A stretch of DNA of 64,000 bases from Streptomyces sp. NBC_00576. Its GTDB lineage: Bacteria; Actinomycetota; Actinomycetes; Streptomycetales; Streptomycetaceae. Positions within the stretch are counted from its first letter, which is position 1, and every line of letters begins with the position of its first letter. The DNA is taken from assembly GCF_036345175.1 (NCBI RefSeq), contig NZ_CP107780.1, positions 4,588,001 to 4,652,000 on the forward strand, written 5' to 3'. Below the pieces are notes generated by a model. That model had not been told where the DNA came from. It saw only the letters and a program-made list of their open reading frames with translations, and did not search any database. Of this stretch, positions 1 through 8,996 are shown piece by piece. The position numbers were made by a program, and so were the translations under genes.

Positions 1-721
1 GGTCTAGGTTGGCTCGCGGCAAGTTCCCGATGCGGACGAAACGCTCGCCCTCATCTGCGTAGTAGTCGGCCCACCCGCGGGAGCCACTCGTCAGGAATCT
101 GGTGTATCGGCGCAGTTGCACGCACGGCTCACCAAGCACCGAAAAGGCCACATCGATGATGGCTTGACGTCGCTCCCGGAGCATCTCGATCAACCGCTGC
201 TGCTCTTCAATGAGCGTGTCAATGTGGGCCGTCTCGCGGTCGAGGTGGTAGGCGATGGCTCGCTGTTCGTCGGCCGGGGGCAATACCAGAGGAATGCGGG
301 CGAAGGTGCTCCAGTTGCGGAAGTCAACGCTGCGCTCGCGGACGTTCGGCGCCTGGGTGGCGAGGAACCCGGAGGTACCAAGGTGGCGGAGCAGGCGGGC
401 AAGGTAAGCGGGATCGTCGCCCACCACAGATTCGCAGACGTGGTAGACGGGTGAACCGTTGCCATGGCTGTCCGAGACGCCGACGGCGCCAGCAAAACCG
501 TCGAGGGCGTGGAAGACCAGGTCGCCAGGGCGGATCTCCTGATAACCGTTCTCGGTATCAGAGAAGGTGTAGCCGTCCTCACGGCGGTTCGAGCGCAGCG
601 TGACTGTGCCATCCCGATAGGCGGTGATAACACCGAGCCCCGACCGAGCTGGTCGGTCCAGCAGGCGCAACACTCGCCGCACCGTTGTCTCACGCCAGTC
701 GGGCGGCAGCGTGGTGATCAC
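1..721 (-). CDS. hsdS: Type I restriction-modification specificity subunit HsdS (partial, runs off left edge)
   Basis: DNA-recognition subunit of a type I restriction-modification complex. It reads from a GTG at 721 without a stop to base 1, at least 240 residues. The conserved helical spacer between the two target-recognition domains is visible around residues 155-200 (DEQRAIAYHLDRETAHID, then IEEQQRLIEMLRERRQAIID). The second recognition domain begins with the typical TSGSRGWADYY. The GTG overlaps the hsdM stop by four bases (GTGA), the usual translational coupling of hsdM-hsdS. It should work with HsdM to methylate and with HsdR to cleave; hsdR is not in the window and probably lies further left. 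The frame is not obvious because it has no stop here, but motif order and coupling make the call secure. Confidence 0.93.
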   Translation of the reverse strand, partial: MITTLPPDWRETTVRRVLRLLDRPARSGLGVITAYRDGTVTLRSNRREDGYTFSDTENGYQEIRPGDLVFHALDGFAGAVGVSDSHGNGSPVYHVCESVVGDDPAYLARLLRHLGTSGFLATQAPNVRERSVDFRNWSTFARIPLVLPPADEQRAIAYHLDRETAHIDTLIEEQQRLIEMLRERRQAIIDVAFSVLGEPCVQLRRYTRFLTSGSRGWADYYADEGERFVRIGNLPRANLD

Positions 722-2463
722 TGCTCCACCTCGCGGAGGAGATCAAGGATCTTGGCTACCTGCTTCTCCAGGTCGGAGTCGATCTCGGCAAGCGGGCGGG
801 GTGGTACGTACTTGTAGAAGTGGCGGGTGAAGGGGATCTCGTAGCCGGTCTTGGTCTTGGACCAATCGATCCAGGCGTCAGGGACGTGCGGCTTCACCTC
901 CGCGTCGAAGTACGTCTGGATGACTTCGCGCTCGGCTGCCGCGCCGACGGTTGAGCCGCCGTAGGTGAAGGGCACGTTTTCGGTATCACGCTTTTTCGAG
1001 TCGGGCTTCGGGTTGCCCCTGCGGTCGACTACAGGGTTCCCGTCCTCGTCGAGCAGGGGACGCTCGACGGTGATGGCCCAGTAGCCGAACTCGTCGTTGT
1101 GCAGCGCCTTGGAGAGGTCGGGGTCGGCGTCCTCGAAATCGGCGTACAGCCGCACGACCTCGGCGCGGTTATGGTCGCTGATCTCGCGTCCCTTAGACCC
1201 AAGGTTCTTGCGCATCTTGGTCCAGAACGACGTGCCGTCGATGAGCTGGACCTTACCCTGGCGGTCAGGGTGCTTGGTGTTGTCGAGGATCCAGATGTAG
1301 GTGGCGATGCCGGTGTTGAAGAACATGTTGGTCGGCAGCGCGACGATAGCCTCGACCAGGTCGTTCTCCAGCAACCACCTGCGGATGTTGGAAGGGCCGG
1401 ATTCGGCGGCGCCGTTGAAGAGTGGCGAGCCGTTCATGATGATGCCGACGCGGCCACCGCCGTCCTCGGGGGCGCGCATCTTGTGGGCCAAGTGGAGCAG
1501 GAAGAGCATTTGGCCGTCCGAGGTCGCGGGGAGTCCCGGCGCGAATCGGCCGTAGGGGCCGGCGGAGTCGCGCTCCGCCTTGACTGCCTTGGCGTACTGC
1601 TTCCAGTCCACCCCGTAGGGCGGGTTGGACATGCAAAAGTCGAACTGGCGGCCCTTGAAGGCGTCGTCAGTGAGCGTGTTACCGAAGGCGATGTTGGTCG
1701 CGTAGTGCCCCTTTGCAAGCAGGTCGGACTTGCAGATGGCGTACGACTGCGGGTTGTACTCCTGGCCGTACAAGCTCAACTTCGCCTCGGGCTTCTGGGC
1801 GAGCAGGTGCTCCTCTGCCAGGGAGAGCATGCCGCCGGTGCCGGCGGTGGGGTCGTACAGCGTCCGGACGATGCTGCCCTCGGAGGGGGAGACATCCTTC
1901 TCGGTGAAGAGCAGGTCAACCAGCAGCCGGATCGCGTCGCGCGGCGTGTAGTGGTCTCCGGAGGTCTCGTTCGCGGCCTCGTTGAACTTGCGGATGATGT
2001 ACTCGAACGCATCCCCCATGTCGGCGTTGGACACGACGTTGGGATGCAGGTCGACGGCGCCGAAGGACTTGACGATCTCGCGCAGCAGCCCGGCCTTCTC
2101 CAGGGCCAGGATCTCCTTCTTGAAGTCGAAGTACTCGAACACGTCCACGTCGGCGGAGAACCGGTCGATGTAGTCAGCGAGGTTGTCCGCCAGCCCGTCC
2201 GCATCGGCCAGCAGGTTCGCGAACTCGTAGTTGGAGGTGTTGTAGAACGTCCGCCTCGTGGCCTTCTTGACCTCGACCTTGAGCCGGTTCGGGTTCTCGT
2301 ACTCCGACGCCAGCTTCCGTACCGCCGCGCGGTCCGGCTCAAGTACGCAGTCGAGCCGTCTCAGGATCGTGAACGGAAGAATCACAGTCCCGTACTGGTT
2401 GGGGCGATAGGGGCCTCGAAGCTGGTCCGCGATCGACCAGATGAAGCTACCGAGCGTGCTCAC
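718..2463 (-). CDS. hsdM: Type I restriction-modification methyltransferase HsdM
   Basis: N6-adenine DNA methyltransferase subunit, about 581 residues. The N-terminal HsdM helical domain (LGSFIWSIADQLRG near the start) is followed by the SAM-binding motif DPTAGTGGML at about residue 205 and the catalytic NPPYG at about residue 281. It transfers methyl from S-adenosylmethionine to adenine at the sequence chosen by HsdS. A GTG at 2475 gives a slightly longer frame, but GTG at 2463 is preferred: it sits six bases after GAGGAA, and family members normally begin a few residues before LGSFIWS. It is coupled to hsdS by a four-base overlap. Position just inside a tRNA-half scar suggests the pair belongs to an integrated element. 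Confidence 0.95.
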   Translation of the reverse strand: MSTLGSFIWSIADQLRGPYRPNQYGTVILPFTILRRLDCVLEPDRAAVRKLASEYENPNRLKVEVKKATRRTFYNTSNYEFANLLADADGLADNLADYIDRFSADVDVFEYFDFKKEILALEKAGLLREIVKSFGAVDLHPNVVSNADMGDAFEYIIRKFNEAANETSGDHYTPRDAIRLLVDLLFTEKDVSPSEGSIVRTLYDPTAGTGGMLSLAEEHLLAQKPEAKLSLYGQEYNPQSYAICKSDLLAKGHYATNIAFGNTLTDDAFKGRQFDFCMSNPPYGVDWKQYAKAVKAERDSAGPYGRFAPGLPATSDGQMLFLLHLAHKMRAPEDGGGRVGIIMNGSPLFNGAAESGPSNIRRWLLENDLVEAIVALPTNMFFNTGIATYIWILDNTKHPDRQGKVQLIDGTSFWTKMRKNLGSKGREISDHNRAEVVRLYADFEDADPDLSKALHNDEFGYWAITVERPLLDEDGNPVVDRRGNPKPDSKKRDTENVPFTYGGSTVGAAAEREVIQTYFDAEVKPHVPDAWIDWSKTKTGYEIPFTRHFYKYVPPRPLAEIDSDLEKQVAKILDLLREVEQ

Positions 2464-2840
2464 AAGGTTCCTCACGAGAATCGTCTAGCAGTGACGATCA
2501 CTTTGCCAGAGGGAGCAGCCAGCATCCCACGGTTCAGCTATGGAACCCCCTCGACGTACTCTTGCCGATCGGCCCGGGTGCTTGCACGTGCTGCCGGAGC
2601 GGCAACTCCGCAAGGCGTTGGAAGATGGCAAGAACGAACCGGGCGCGGCAGACTCCGCCACGGCGAGATGGGGATGCGCCGGCACGACACCGAGGTACCT
2701 CAGGCGCGTGAGCGATGCGTGAGCGGACTGCCCGATACAGGGCGGCATGAGCCGGATCAAGTGGCTCGCCGCGCGGTTCTGACCAGGGGAAACAGCACCG
2801 TGCGGCAGCGCCAGGCAGGCCCCGGCAAGGATTCGATCCC
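2464..2840. other. Non-coding stretch between hsdM and the tRNA scar
   Basis: About 377 bases with no convincing gene on either strand. Open frames here (for example 2540-2722 on the plus strand) have no recognisable motif or ribosome site and look like chance frames. It should hold the hsdM promoter and the inner flank of the attachment site. No integrase gene is visible on this side. Confidence 0.5.
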
Positions 2841-2883
2841 ACTCCTAAAGCCGGTGTCGCAGGTTCGAATCCTGCCGAGGGCA
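2841..2883 (+). tRNA. 3' half of a tRNA-Arg(CCT) gene: probable attachment-site scar
   Basis: The segment starts in the anticodon loop (CTCCTAA, anticodon CCT). It continues through the variable region, an intact T arm (GCAGG, TTCGAAT, CCTGC) and the 3' acceptor strand CGAGGGC. The bases upstream do not pair: no GCCCTCG acceptor 5' strand or D arm precedes it, and the five bases before the loop cannot form the anticodon stem. It is therefore a half gene, not a functional tRNA. Actinobacterial integrative elements use tRNA 3' ends as attB and leave such a displaced copy at one border. By polarity the element lies to the left and the intact tRNA would be at its far end, outside the window. Confidence 0.82.
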
Positions 2884-2900
2884 CGTTGCCGATCAGGGCC

Positions 2901-2941
2901 AAGGCCCCGGAACTCCCAGGTCAGGGAAGGTCCGGGGCCTT
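2901..2941 (+). terminator. Intrinsic terminator originally serving the tRNA-Arg gene
   Basis: Perfect 11-bp inverted repeat (AAGGCCCCGGA and TCCGGGGCCTT) with a 19-base loop, 18 bases after the tRNA half. Its survival supports the view that sequence right of 2884 is the original chromosome. Confidence 0.75.
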
Positions 2942-3127
2942 ACTCGTGCGACCGGCTCCCAGTCTGGCCACGGCCCGCTTTCACCCCGAATACGTCTTCG
3001 CTACGAGCGTCGATCTCCTGAATATCCCCCAAATATCCCCTACTCGGCCGCGTCCGGCGGGTCTCCGTTCGCCGTGGGGAACCGTCCGGCGGGAAAGGCG
3101 CGTCGTCCGTCGGGACGAGGGGGGCGT

Positions 3128-4075
3128 GTGATCGTACGCGGAGAACGGCGAAGCCTTCGGCGGTGGGAGTACGGGCTCGGCGCGGGTGCCGTCGGTGTCA
3201 CCGGTCTGCTGGCCCTGCACTTCGCCGTGCCCAACCGGGTCGGGCGGCTCGGCAGCGCGCTGGAGACGTTTCTGCCGTGGCTGGGCGTGGTCGTGCCCCT
3301 GCTCGGGTGCCTGGCCCTGGTCAAGCGGTCGGCGCCAGGGCTGGTCGCCTGTCTGCTGCCCGCGCTGGCCTGGCTCTGGCTGTTCGGCGGGCTCTGGTTC
3401 GCCTCGTCCTCCGAGTCGTACGACCTGACGGTCGTCCAGCACAACATCGCCGACGACAACTCCGACCCGTCCGGCACCGCGCAGGCGCTGCTCGCCACGG
3501 GCGCCGACCTCGTGGCCGTGCAGGAGCTGACATCCGCGGCGCGGCCCGTGTACGAGGACGTCCTGGGCGCGTCCCACCCCCATCGGGCGGTCCACGGCAC
3601 GGTCGGGCTCTGGTCCTCGTACCCCCTCACGGACGTGCGGGCCGTGGACATCCGGCCGGCTGGGTTCCCGGACAGCTGGCAGCGCGGCCTGCGGGCCACG
3701 GTCGCCGCGCCCGAGGGAGCGGTCGCGGTGTACGTGGTCCACCTGCCGTCGATCCGTCTCGGCGCGAGCGGTTTCGCATCGGCGGCCCGTGACGAGAGCG
3801 CGGTTCGGCTCGGGGCGCTGGTCGCGGACGACCCGGCGGTCCGGCTCCTGGTCGTGGGTGACCTCAACGGCACCGTGCAGGACCGGGGGCTGGATCCGCT
3901 CACCTCACAACTCGCCGCGCCTGACGTGGGGTTCGCGTTCAGCTGGCCGGCTTCGCTGCCGGTGGCGCGGATCGACCAGGTGCTCGGCAGGGGCGTCATG
4001 GTGACGGAGGTGTCAGCCCTGGACGCGACCGGGAGCGACCACTTGCCGGTGTTCGGCCGTGTGCGTCTTGGCTGA
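3128..4075 (+). CDS. Membrane-anchored endonuclease/exonuclease/phosphatase-family protein
   Basis: About 315 residues. Three hydrophobic segments occupy the first 110 residues (around GAGAVGVTGLLALHF, FLPWLGVVVPLLGCLAL and LVACLLPALAWLWLF). A C-terminal EEP fold follows with its landmark motifs in order: QHNI, QEL, GDLN, RIDQV and GSDHLPV. These carry the metal- and phosphate-binding Asn, Glu, Asp and His residues, so hydrolysis of a phosphodiester or phosphomonoester outside the membrane is likely; the substrate is unknown. The GTG at 3128 is preferred over ATG at 3074 because GAGGGGG lies just before it and the extra residues are low-complexity Arg/Pro. First chromosomal gene beside the tRNA scar. 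Confidence 0.85.
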   Translation: MIVRGERRSLRRWEYGLGAGAVGVTGLLALHFAVPNRVGRLGSALETFLPWLGVVVPLLGCLALVKRSAPGLVACLLPALAWLWLFGGLWFASSSESYDLTVVQHNIADDNSDPSGTAQALLATGADLVAVQELTSAARPVYEDVLGASHPHRAVHGTVGLWSSYPLTDVRAVDIRPAGFPDSWQRGLRATVAAPEGAVAVYVVHLPSIRLGASGFASAARDESAVRLGALVADDPAVRLLVVGDLNGTVQDRGLDPLTSQLAAPDVGFAFSWPASLPVARIDQVLGRGVMVTEVSALDATGSDHLPVFGRVRLG

Positions 4076-4436
4076 CCGCCAGGCATCTGCGACGGACTGC
4101 GGCACCGGCGCTCCGCCCCAGGCTCCGCCCCAGGAGAAGGACGCTCCGGAGGAGCCTTGTCCGGCGGGAAGGACCGTCGTACGGCTCCCCCCGGCGTCGG
4201 CCGGATCCTCACCGGCGGCTGCGGCCCGGGCGTCGAGGTCGTGGCGCGCGGGCCGGGGCGAGCGGTTGACCTCTGTAGCTGGGTCTGGTGTGCCTGGGTC
4301 GGGAGTCCCCGGCAGGCTCCGGATGTACGTGGCCGCGCAGGCCGACTGATACCTGGTCGGCGCCGAAGGGACCCGCGCAGGGGGAGCCGGCACGGATACC
4401 GGGTCCTGGGACGCGGGTGGCCGGAACGTGCCGCGT
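4076..4436. other. Intergenic, no gene seen
   Basis: About 360 bases between convergent genes. It contains a tandem pair of the 12-mer GCTCCGCCCCAG near 4110 and G/C-rich sequence, but no frame with recognisable coding character. This is where the remaining conservon genes (a DUF742 protein and a small GTPase) would lie downstream of the roadblock gene; they are absent. Confidence 0.5.
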
Positions 4437-4856
4437 CTATCCCGCCGCCAGCGGTGCCGAGTGGAGTTGGCGTACCAGTTGTGGGGTGAGGAGTTCGCCG
4501 GCGCGGTCGGCGAGGACTGACATCTCGTAGCCGACCAGGCCTACGTCGCAGCCCTCGGTGGCCAGGACGCCCAGGCAGCTGCCGTCGCGGATGCGGCCGA
4601 CCATGAGAAAACCGCCGAACATTTCGATCATGACGAGCTTCATGCCGCGGAAGCCGTGTGTCGTCGACGCGTTCTGCGCGAGGCTGGTGATGCCGGAGAC
4701 AACGGCGGCCAGGTGGTCGGCGCGGTCTCGGCCGAGGCTTTCGGAGGCGGCCATGAGGAGGCCGTCGGAGGAGACGGCGACCGCGTCGGTGACGCCGTCC
4801 GTGGTGCGTACGAACTCCGAGACGAGCCAGCCGAAACTCTGGACGGCGGTGGTCAC
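4437..4856 (-). CDS. Roadblock/LC7-domain protein (conservon CvnB-like)
   Basis: Full-length 139-residue roadblock/LC7 protein (the family is usually 110-140). Its characteristic segments are VSSDGLLMAAS and a hydrophobic core GMKLVMIEMFGGFLMVG. In conservons these proteins partner a membrane kinase and a small Ras-like GTPase and probably act as the scaffold or GTPase regulator. The ATG overlaps the stop of the upstream sensor-kinase gene by four bases (ATGA), so the two are co-translated. The usual next genes, a DUF742 protein (CvnC) and a GTPase (CvnD), do not follow, so this is either an orphan pair or a truncated conservon. Confidence 0.9.
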   Translation of the reverse strand: MTTAVQSFGWLVSEFVRTTDGVTDAVAVSSDGLLMAASESLGRDRADHLAAVVSGITSLAQNASTTHGFRGMKLVMIEMFGGFLMVGRIRDGSCLGVLATEGCDVGLVGYEMSVLADRAGELLTPQLVRQLHSAPLAAG

Positions 4857-7036
4857 GATGACGCTCCTTGTGTGCTTCGGGGGGTGCTTCGGGCCTCGGC
4901 TCGGGCGACACCTGCCCGGAAGCCGTTGAGCAGGGCGGAGACAGCGGGTGGTCCGGCGGGCGCAGGCGCGGGCGGTACGGGCGGTACGGGCGGTGCGGCG
5001 GAGAGGGTCCGGGCCGGGGCCAGCAGGCGGCCGGGCAGGACGAGGAGTGCGGACAGGCCGCCGCCCGGGGTGTCGAAGAGGTGGACCTTCGCGCCCTCAC
5101 CGAGGCGGTGGGCGAGCCGGCCGACGACGAGGTGGCCGAGGAAGCGGGTGGGCGCGGCGAGGAAGGCGTCCTCGCCGGAACCGGAGAGGCGGGCGCTCGC
5201 ACGTTCCTTGTCGGCCTCGGACATGCCGACGCCGTGGTCGACGACTGCGAAGCTGTACGTGGCGTCCTCCGCGTCGTACCAGCCGTGCACCTCGACCCGT
5301 TCGGTCGGCGGCGAGAAGGTCAGCCCGTTCTCCAGGAGTTCGGCAAGGAGGTGGGCGACATCCGCGACGGCGTGTCCGCGTACCCGAACCGGCTCCACTG
5401 CCGCGATCAGGACCCTCCGGTACTGCTCCACCTCGGCGACGGCGGACTGGACGACTTCCAGTCCGTCTGCGGGTTGCGCCGTGGGCCTCGGCGGGTTCTC
5501 CCCCGCCAGGACCAGCAGGCTTTCGGCGTTTCGCCGCATGCGGGTGGCGAGGTGGTCGAGTTCGAAGAGTTCAGCGAGCGCGTCCGGGTCCAGTTCCTGC
5601 CGTTCCAGGCGGGTGATGAGGCCGAGCTGACGACGTACGAGATTCTGGTTGCGGCGGCCGAGGTTGGCGAGCGACTCGGTGGTGTTGCGGCGCAGGCCCG
5701 CCTGTTGGGCGGCCAGGTGGAGGGCGGTGTGTTCCACCTGGCGCAGGGATTCCGCGACTTCGGCGATCTCCGCCGCACCGCCCAGTGGTTGGGCCTCGGG
5801 GTAGTCCGGGACATGGTCCTGCGAGGACTGTTGGATACGGGCGACGGTCGCGGGCAGCCGGTTTCGTGCTACGTCGTGGGCGTCCTCGACGAGCGTACGG
5901 AGCGGGCGGGTGAGGGAACGCGAGGCGAAGGCGGCGAGGGCCGCGACCAGGGTGGCCATGAGCGTTCCCGACAGGAGGTAGGCGGCGAGGCCCAGTTCGG
6001 CGTCATGACTGAGGCTGTCGGCCCGGTCCCGTACGTCGTCACCGACCGTCTGCTGGACGGTGTACAGGTCGTCCACGAGTACGGTCATCGCGTCCCACCA
6101 GGTGCCGGCGTCGGCGCGGAGTGCGGAGCCGTCTGCGGCGGCTTCGGCCCGGCTCTCGTAGGCGGTGGCGCTTTCGGCGTCCTTGGTGGCGAACGCGTGC
6201 TTCAGCGCGGCGAGTTGGGGTGGGGTGGCGACCTGCCGGAAGCGGGCGAGGGCGGCGACGCGGGTGGCGCGCACCTCGGTGAAGGTGAGGTACTCGCGGT
6301 CGTGGAAGGCGCCGTCGGCGAACACGCCGTTGAGGAGGCCGCGTTCGAGGGCGACGGACTCCTTGGCGGCGGCCAGTTCCCGCAACGCCGCCAGGCCGTC
6401 CCGTAGTTGACGGTCGTCGCGCGTTGCGGTGTCCGCCACCGGGTCGACGGCGTTGAGGGCGTCGACGGCGGTGGTGTAGAAGGTGAGGGTCGCGGTGCGG
6501 TCGGCGGTGCCCTTTCCCGTGGCCTTTCTGTCGGCAGCCGTGCGGATGGCGGCGAGGCGTTGCAGGTGCCGCTGGATGACGTCCTCGACGGCAGGTTCCG
6601 GGCGCATCGCGCGCAGCGCCGTGTCCATGCGTTTGCGAGTGGCGGCGAGTGGTGTGCGGTATCCCTCCTCGCCGCCCAACAGGCCGTTCGTCAGGCCGCG
6701 TTCGCGTTGCAGCTGGTGCACCAGCGCCTGGACGCGCAGGCTGAGCCCGACCTCGGCGCGGGTCGTCCGGGCGTCACCGAGGGCCTCCGCACGGCCGTAC
6801 ACGGCCAGACCGGCCACCGTCAGCAGCAGGCAGATGGGGACGGTGATGACCACCGCCACCCGTCCCCTGATGCTGCGCCAGCCGGGCAGCGGACGGCGCC
6901 GGCCGGGAGGCGTTCGGCCACCGTGACGGTGCATCGAGCCGTCCGGCGAACTGCCCCTGCCGAAACGGCCGTTGCCGACTACGCCGAGCCTGCCGAGCAC
7001 ATCGAACAGCGGCCGAAATGGCGTCCACACCCTCAT
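4853..7036 (-). CDS. Nitrate/nitrite-sensing-domain (NIT) sensor histidine kinase, conservon CvnA-like
   Basis: 727-residue membrane sensor kinase. TM1 lies near residues 60-82 (VAVVITVPICLLLTVAGLAVY). A long extracytoplasmic NIT domain (about 90-330; signature VHQLQRERGLTNGLL) and TM2 (about 340-365) follow, then a HAMP-like linker, a helical segment with DHLATRMRRNAESLLVLAG, and an HATPase_c domain with N-box AELLENGLTFSPP and G1-type DHGVGM. The C-terminus is Pro/Ala-rich. The orthodox phospho-acceptor H-box is not evident, as is common in conservon kinases. It presumably reads an external signal and passes it to the co-translated roadblock protein. No strong ribosome site precedes the ATG, so the start is tentative. 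Confidence 0.9.
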   Translation of the reverse strand: MRVWTPFRPLFDVLGRLGVVGNGRFGRGSSPDGSMHRHGGRTPPGRRRPLPGWRSIRGRVAVVITVPICLLLTVAGLAVYGRAEALGDARTTRAEVGLSLRVQALVHQLQRERGLTNGLLGGEEGYRTPLAATRKRMDTALRAMRPEPAVEDVIQRHLQRLAAIRTAADRKATGKGTADRTATLTFYTTAVDALNAVDPVADTATRDDRQLRDGLAALRELAAAKESVALERGLLNGVFADGAFHDREYLTFTEVRATRVAALARFRQVATPPQLAALKHAFATKDAESATAYESRAEAAADGSALRADAGTWWDAMTVLVDDLYTVQQTVGDDVRDRADSLSHDAELGLAAYLLSGTLMATLVAALAAFASRSLTRPLRTLVEDAHDVARNRLPATVARIQQSSQDHVPDYPEAQPLGGAAEIAEVAESLRQVEHTALHLAAQQAGLRRNTTESLANLGRRNQNLVRRQLGLITRLERQELDPDALAELFELDHLATRMRRNAESLLVLAGENPPRPTAQPADGLEVVQSAVAEVEQYRRVLIAAVEPVRVRGHAVADVAHLLAELLENGLTFSPPTERVEVHGWYDAEDATYSFAVVDHGVGMSEADKERASARLSGSGEDAFLAAPTRFLGHLVVGRLAHRLGEGAKVHLFDTPGGGLSALLVLPGRLLAPARTLSAAPPVPPVPPAPAPAGPPAVSALLNGFRAGVARAEARSTPRSTQGASS

Positions 7037-7193
7037 GTAACGAAGTTAGTCCGACTGCCGCGGCGGCCGGTTTCCGGTCTGTTAGAGCCGGTGGGAACTT
7101 GGATTGCGTCACCCTCACACCGCAGGCCGGGGGCTGTGACGACGCGGGAGAGAGCTCGTTCTCGTCCGTGATCGACCCGGGACGGTTGCCTGG

Positions 7194-8792
7194 TCACTGG
7201 CGGCTGATCGCGCGGGATATGCCCGCGGTGACCGTGGTGGCCAGGATCCAGCCGGCCGCGATCAGTCCGTAGGCCAGCCACTGGCCGGTGTCCCGGGGCG
7301 CGAAGGCGGCTTCCTGGCCGAAGGTGATGATCGGGACGAGCAGATCGAGGGTGTAGAAGACTGCGTTGAACTGCGGTGCCTTGTCCGCTTCGAGCGCGGC
7401 CGGGGGATACATGCCGAAGTACAGCGCGCCGCAGACGAGCAGGGCCAGCAGCCAGAGGCCTGCGCGGAGAGGGCGGTAGCCGTAGCCGACAGTCGCGTCC
7501 TGGATGTGGCCCCAGAGTCGGGTGTGCGGGGCGAGGGTGGTGCGGCGGTGGCGCTGTTTGGCGAGGAGTACCGTGCGCGCTTCGTCCTCGTGCCCGAGCC
7601 TGCGGTAGGCCGCCGCGAGTTGCTCGTACGGTTGCGGGAGGTAGCCGCCGTCGGCGCGCCGGATCCAGCGGATCCGCTCGGCGGCCGGGAGGGGGAACGC
7701 GAGGGCGTCGTACGTCGTCTCGGCCAGCCGGAGGTCGGCGGGCCAGGTGTCCGGGGCGTCGTACAGCGTGCCCAGGTGGGCGTTGCGCGCGTCGACCGCG
7801 CCGTCGATCGGCCGCTGGGTGCGCAGGTCAGTCTCCCTGGCCCGGGTCGCGCGCAGGGAGAGGGCGGTGGCGTCGGGGTGGGTCAGTGTGGCGTCGCGGA
7901 AGCTGAGTTCCGTGCCGATGCTCGTGCCGTCGAGTCTGATGCCGCCCTCGACGGTCAGGCCGCGGCCGAGGTCGAAGTTACGGCTGACCGTGACATCGAC
8001 CGCCTCCAGGGCGATGTCACCGGCGTTGCTCAGCCGGGCACCGCAGAAGCCGATGGCCGCGCCGACCGTGGCACCGGAGAGGATGATCCGGCCCTCGGCG
8101 CTGAATCCCGGGTGGAAGGTGAGGTCCTCGGTGATCCGCACGTGGTAGGCGTCCAGGGCGTGGCCCCCGAGGTTGCGCAGGGCGGCGCCCTCCAGATCGA
8201 ACTCGCCGTCGATGGACGCTCCGGAGAGCCGGAATCCTCCGTCGACCGCCAGGTTGGTGCACAGCGCGTCGCCGCCCACCGTGGCGTGGACGGCGGAGAT
8301 CGCCTCGACGCCGGGAGATGCGATCACCGTGTCACGCAGGTCCAGATCGCCGTGGATCTGGGTGCGGGTCAGGACGAGGGGCCCCGTGAGGCGGCAGCGG
8401 GAGAGCACCAGTCGGCCGTCGATCTGCGCGGTGTCGGCGACGAGGCCGGGCAACTGGCAGCCGGTCACAACCAGTTCGCGGGTGCGGGCACCCTGCAGCT
8501 GGGGCGCCTCGTCGAAGCGGCAGTCGGTCAGGACGACGGGTACGGCGATCTCGGTGAACCGGAGATCCAGGCGGCCGGTGATCCGTGCGCCGGTCAGACG
8601 TAGCGCGGGGCGGTCGCCCGGAGCGGGTTCGGGGCCGGCGCCCAGCAGCAGCGCGGCGAGGACTTCGGCCCGGACCGTCCGGACCGCCTCTTCCACCGGC
8701 GACGCCGAGTCGGCACGGACGTCGGTGGTGCGGCCCTGGGAGAAGGAGTCCCACAACCGCCGTTCGGGAGAGTTGAGTTCGTCGAGGCGCAC
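7194..8792 (-). CDS. Beta-helical (pentapeptide-like repeat) membrane protein
   Basis: About 532 residues. Residues 60-330 are a run of short repeats of the form L-x-L-[STD]-x-[AT]-x-I (for example ITGRLDLRFTEI, LVLTRTQIHGDLDLR, FDLEGAALRNLG). This pattern suggests a right-handed beta helix related to pentapeptide-repeat proteins. A TPR-like helical pair (YEQLAAAYRRLGHEDEARTV) and two C-terminal membrane spans (around AGLWLLALLVCGALYFG and LAYGLIAAGWILATTVTAG) follow. Similar Streptomyces proteins are often labelled oxidoreductase, but no cofactor motif is visible and I do not support that label. GTG at 8792 is chosen over ATG at 8945 because AGGAAG precedes it at good spacing. Function unknown. 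Confidence 0.75.
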   Translation of the reverse strand: MRLDELNSPERRLWDSFSQGRTTDVRADSASPVEEAVRTVRAEVLAALLLGAGPEPAPGDRPALRLTGARITGRLDLRFTEIAVPVVLTDCRFDEAPQLQGARTRELVVTGCQLPGLVADTAQIDGRLVLSRCRLTGPLVLTRTQIHGDLDLRDTVIASPGVEAISAVHATVGGDALCTNLAVDGGFRLSGASIDGEFDLEGAALRNLGGHALDAYHVRITEDLTFHPGFSAEGRIILSGATVGAAIGFCGARLSNAGDIALEAVDVTVSRNFDLGRGLTVEGGIRLDGTSIGTELSFRDATLTHPDATALSLRATRARETDLRTQRPIDGAVDARNAHLGTLYDAPDTWPADLRLAETTYDALAFPLPAAERIRWIRRADGGYLPQPYEQLAAAYRRLGHEDEARTVLLAKQRHRRTTLAPHTRLWGHIQDATVGYGYRPLRAGLWLLALLVCGALYFGMYPPAALEADKAPQFNAVFYTLDLLVPIITFGQEAAFAPRDTGQWLAYGLIAAGWILATTVTAGISRAISRQ

Positions 8793-8996
8793 GATCGACG
8801 ATCTTCCTGGCAGGGCGGCGTATCGGACAAGCCTTTTCAGTCGTCCTGTGCGTCGACGCAAACCCTGGATCTTGTGAGGCTCTTGTGAATATTGAACATT
8901 CAGGCTTCCTTGTGTGCTCGGCGCCCTGAGAGGTTTGGGGCGCACAACTCGACTGCTCCATGCGGTCGTTGGACCTCACCCCCCACGAGGCGCACC

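Noticed and set aside
2812..2883. A complete tRNA gene
   Set aside because: No 5' acceptor strand or D arm pairs with the 3' half, and the anticodon stem cannot form.
2485..2902. Small integrase or excisionase gene beside the tRNA scar
   Set aside because: Frames on both strands lack integrase Arg/Tyr motifs or an HTH, and none has a good ribosome site.
1099..3021. A 640-codon plus-strand frame over hsdM
   Set aside because: Shadow of hsdM, which carries the methyltransferase motifs; the frame also runs through the tRNA half and terminator.
7194..8792. Oxidoreductase label often given to similar proteins
   Set aside because: No nucleotide- or flavin-binding motif is present; the sequence reads as beta-helix repeats plus membrane spans.
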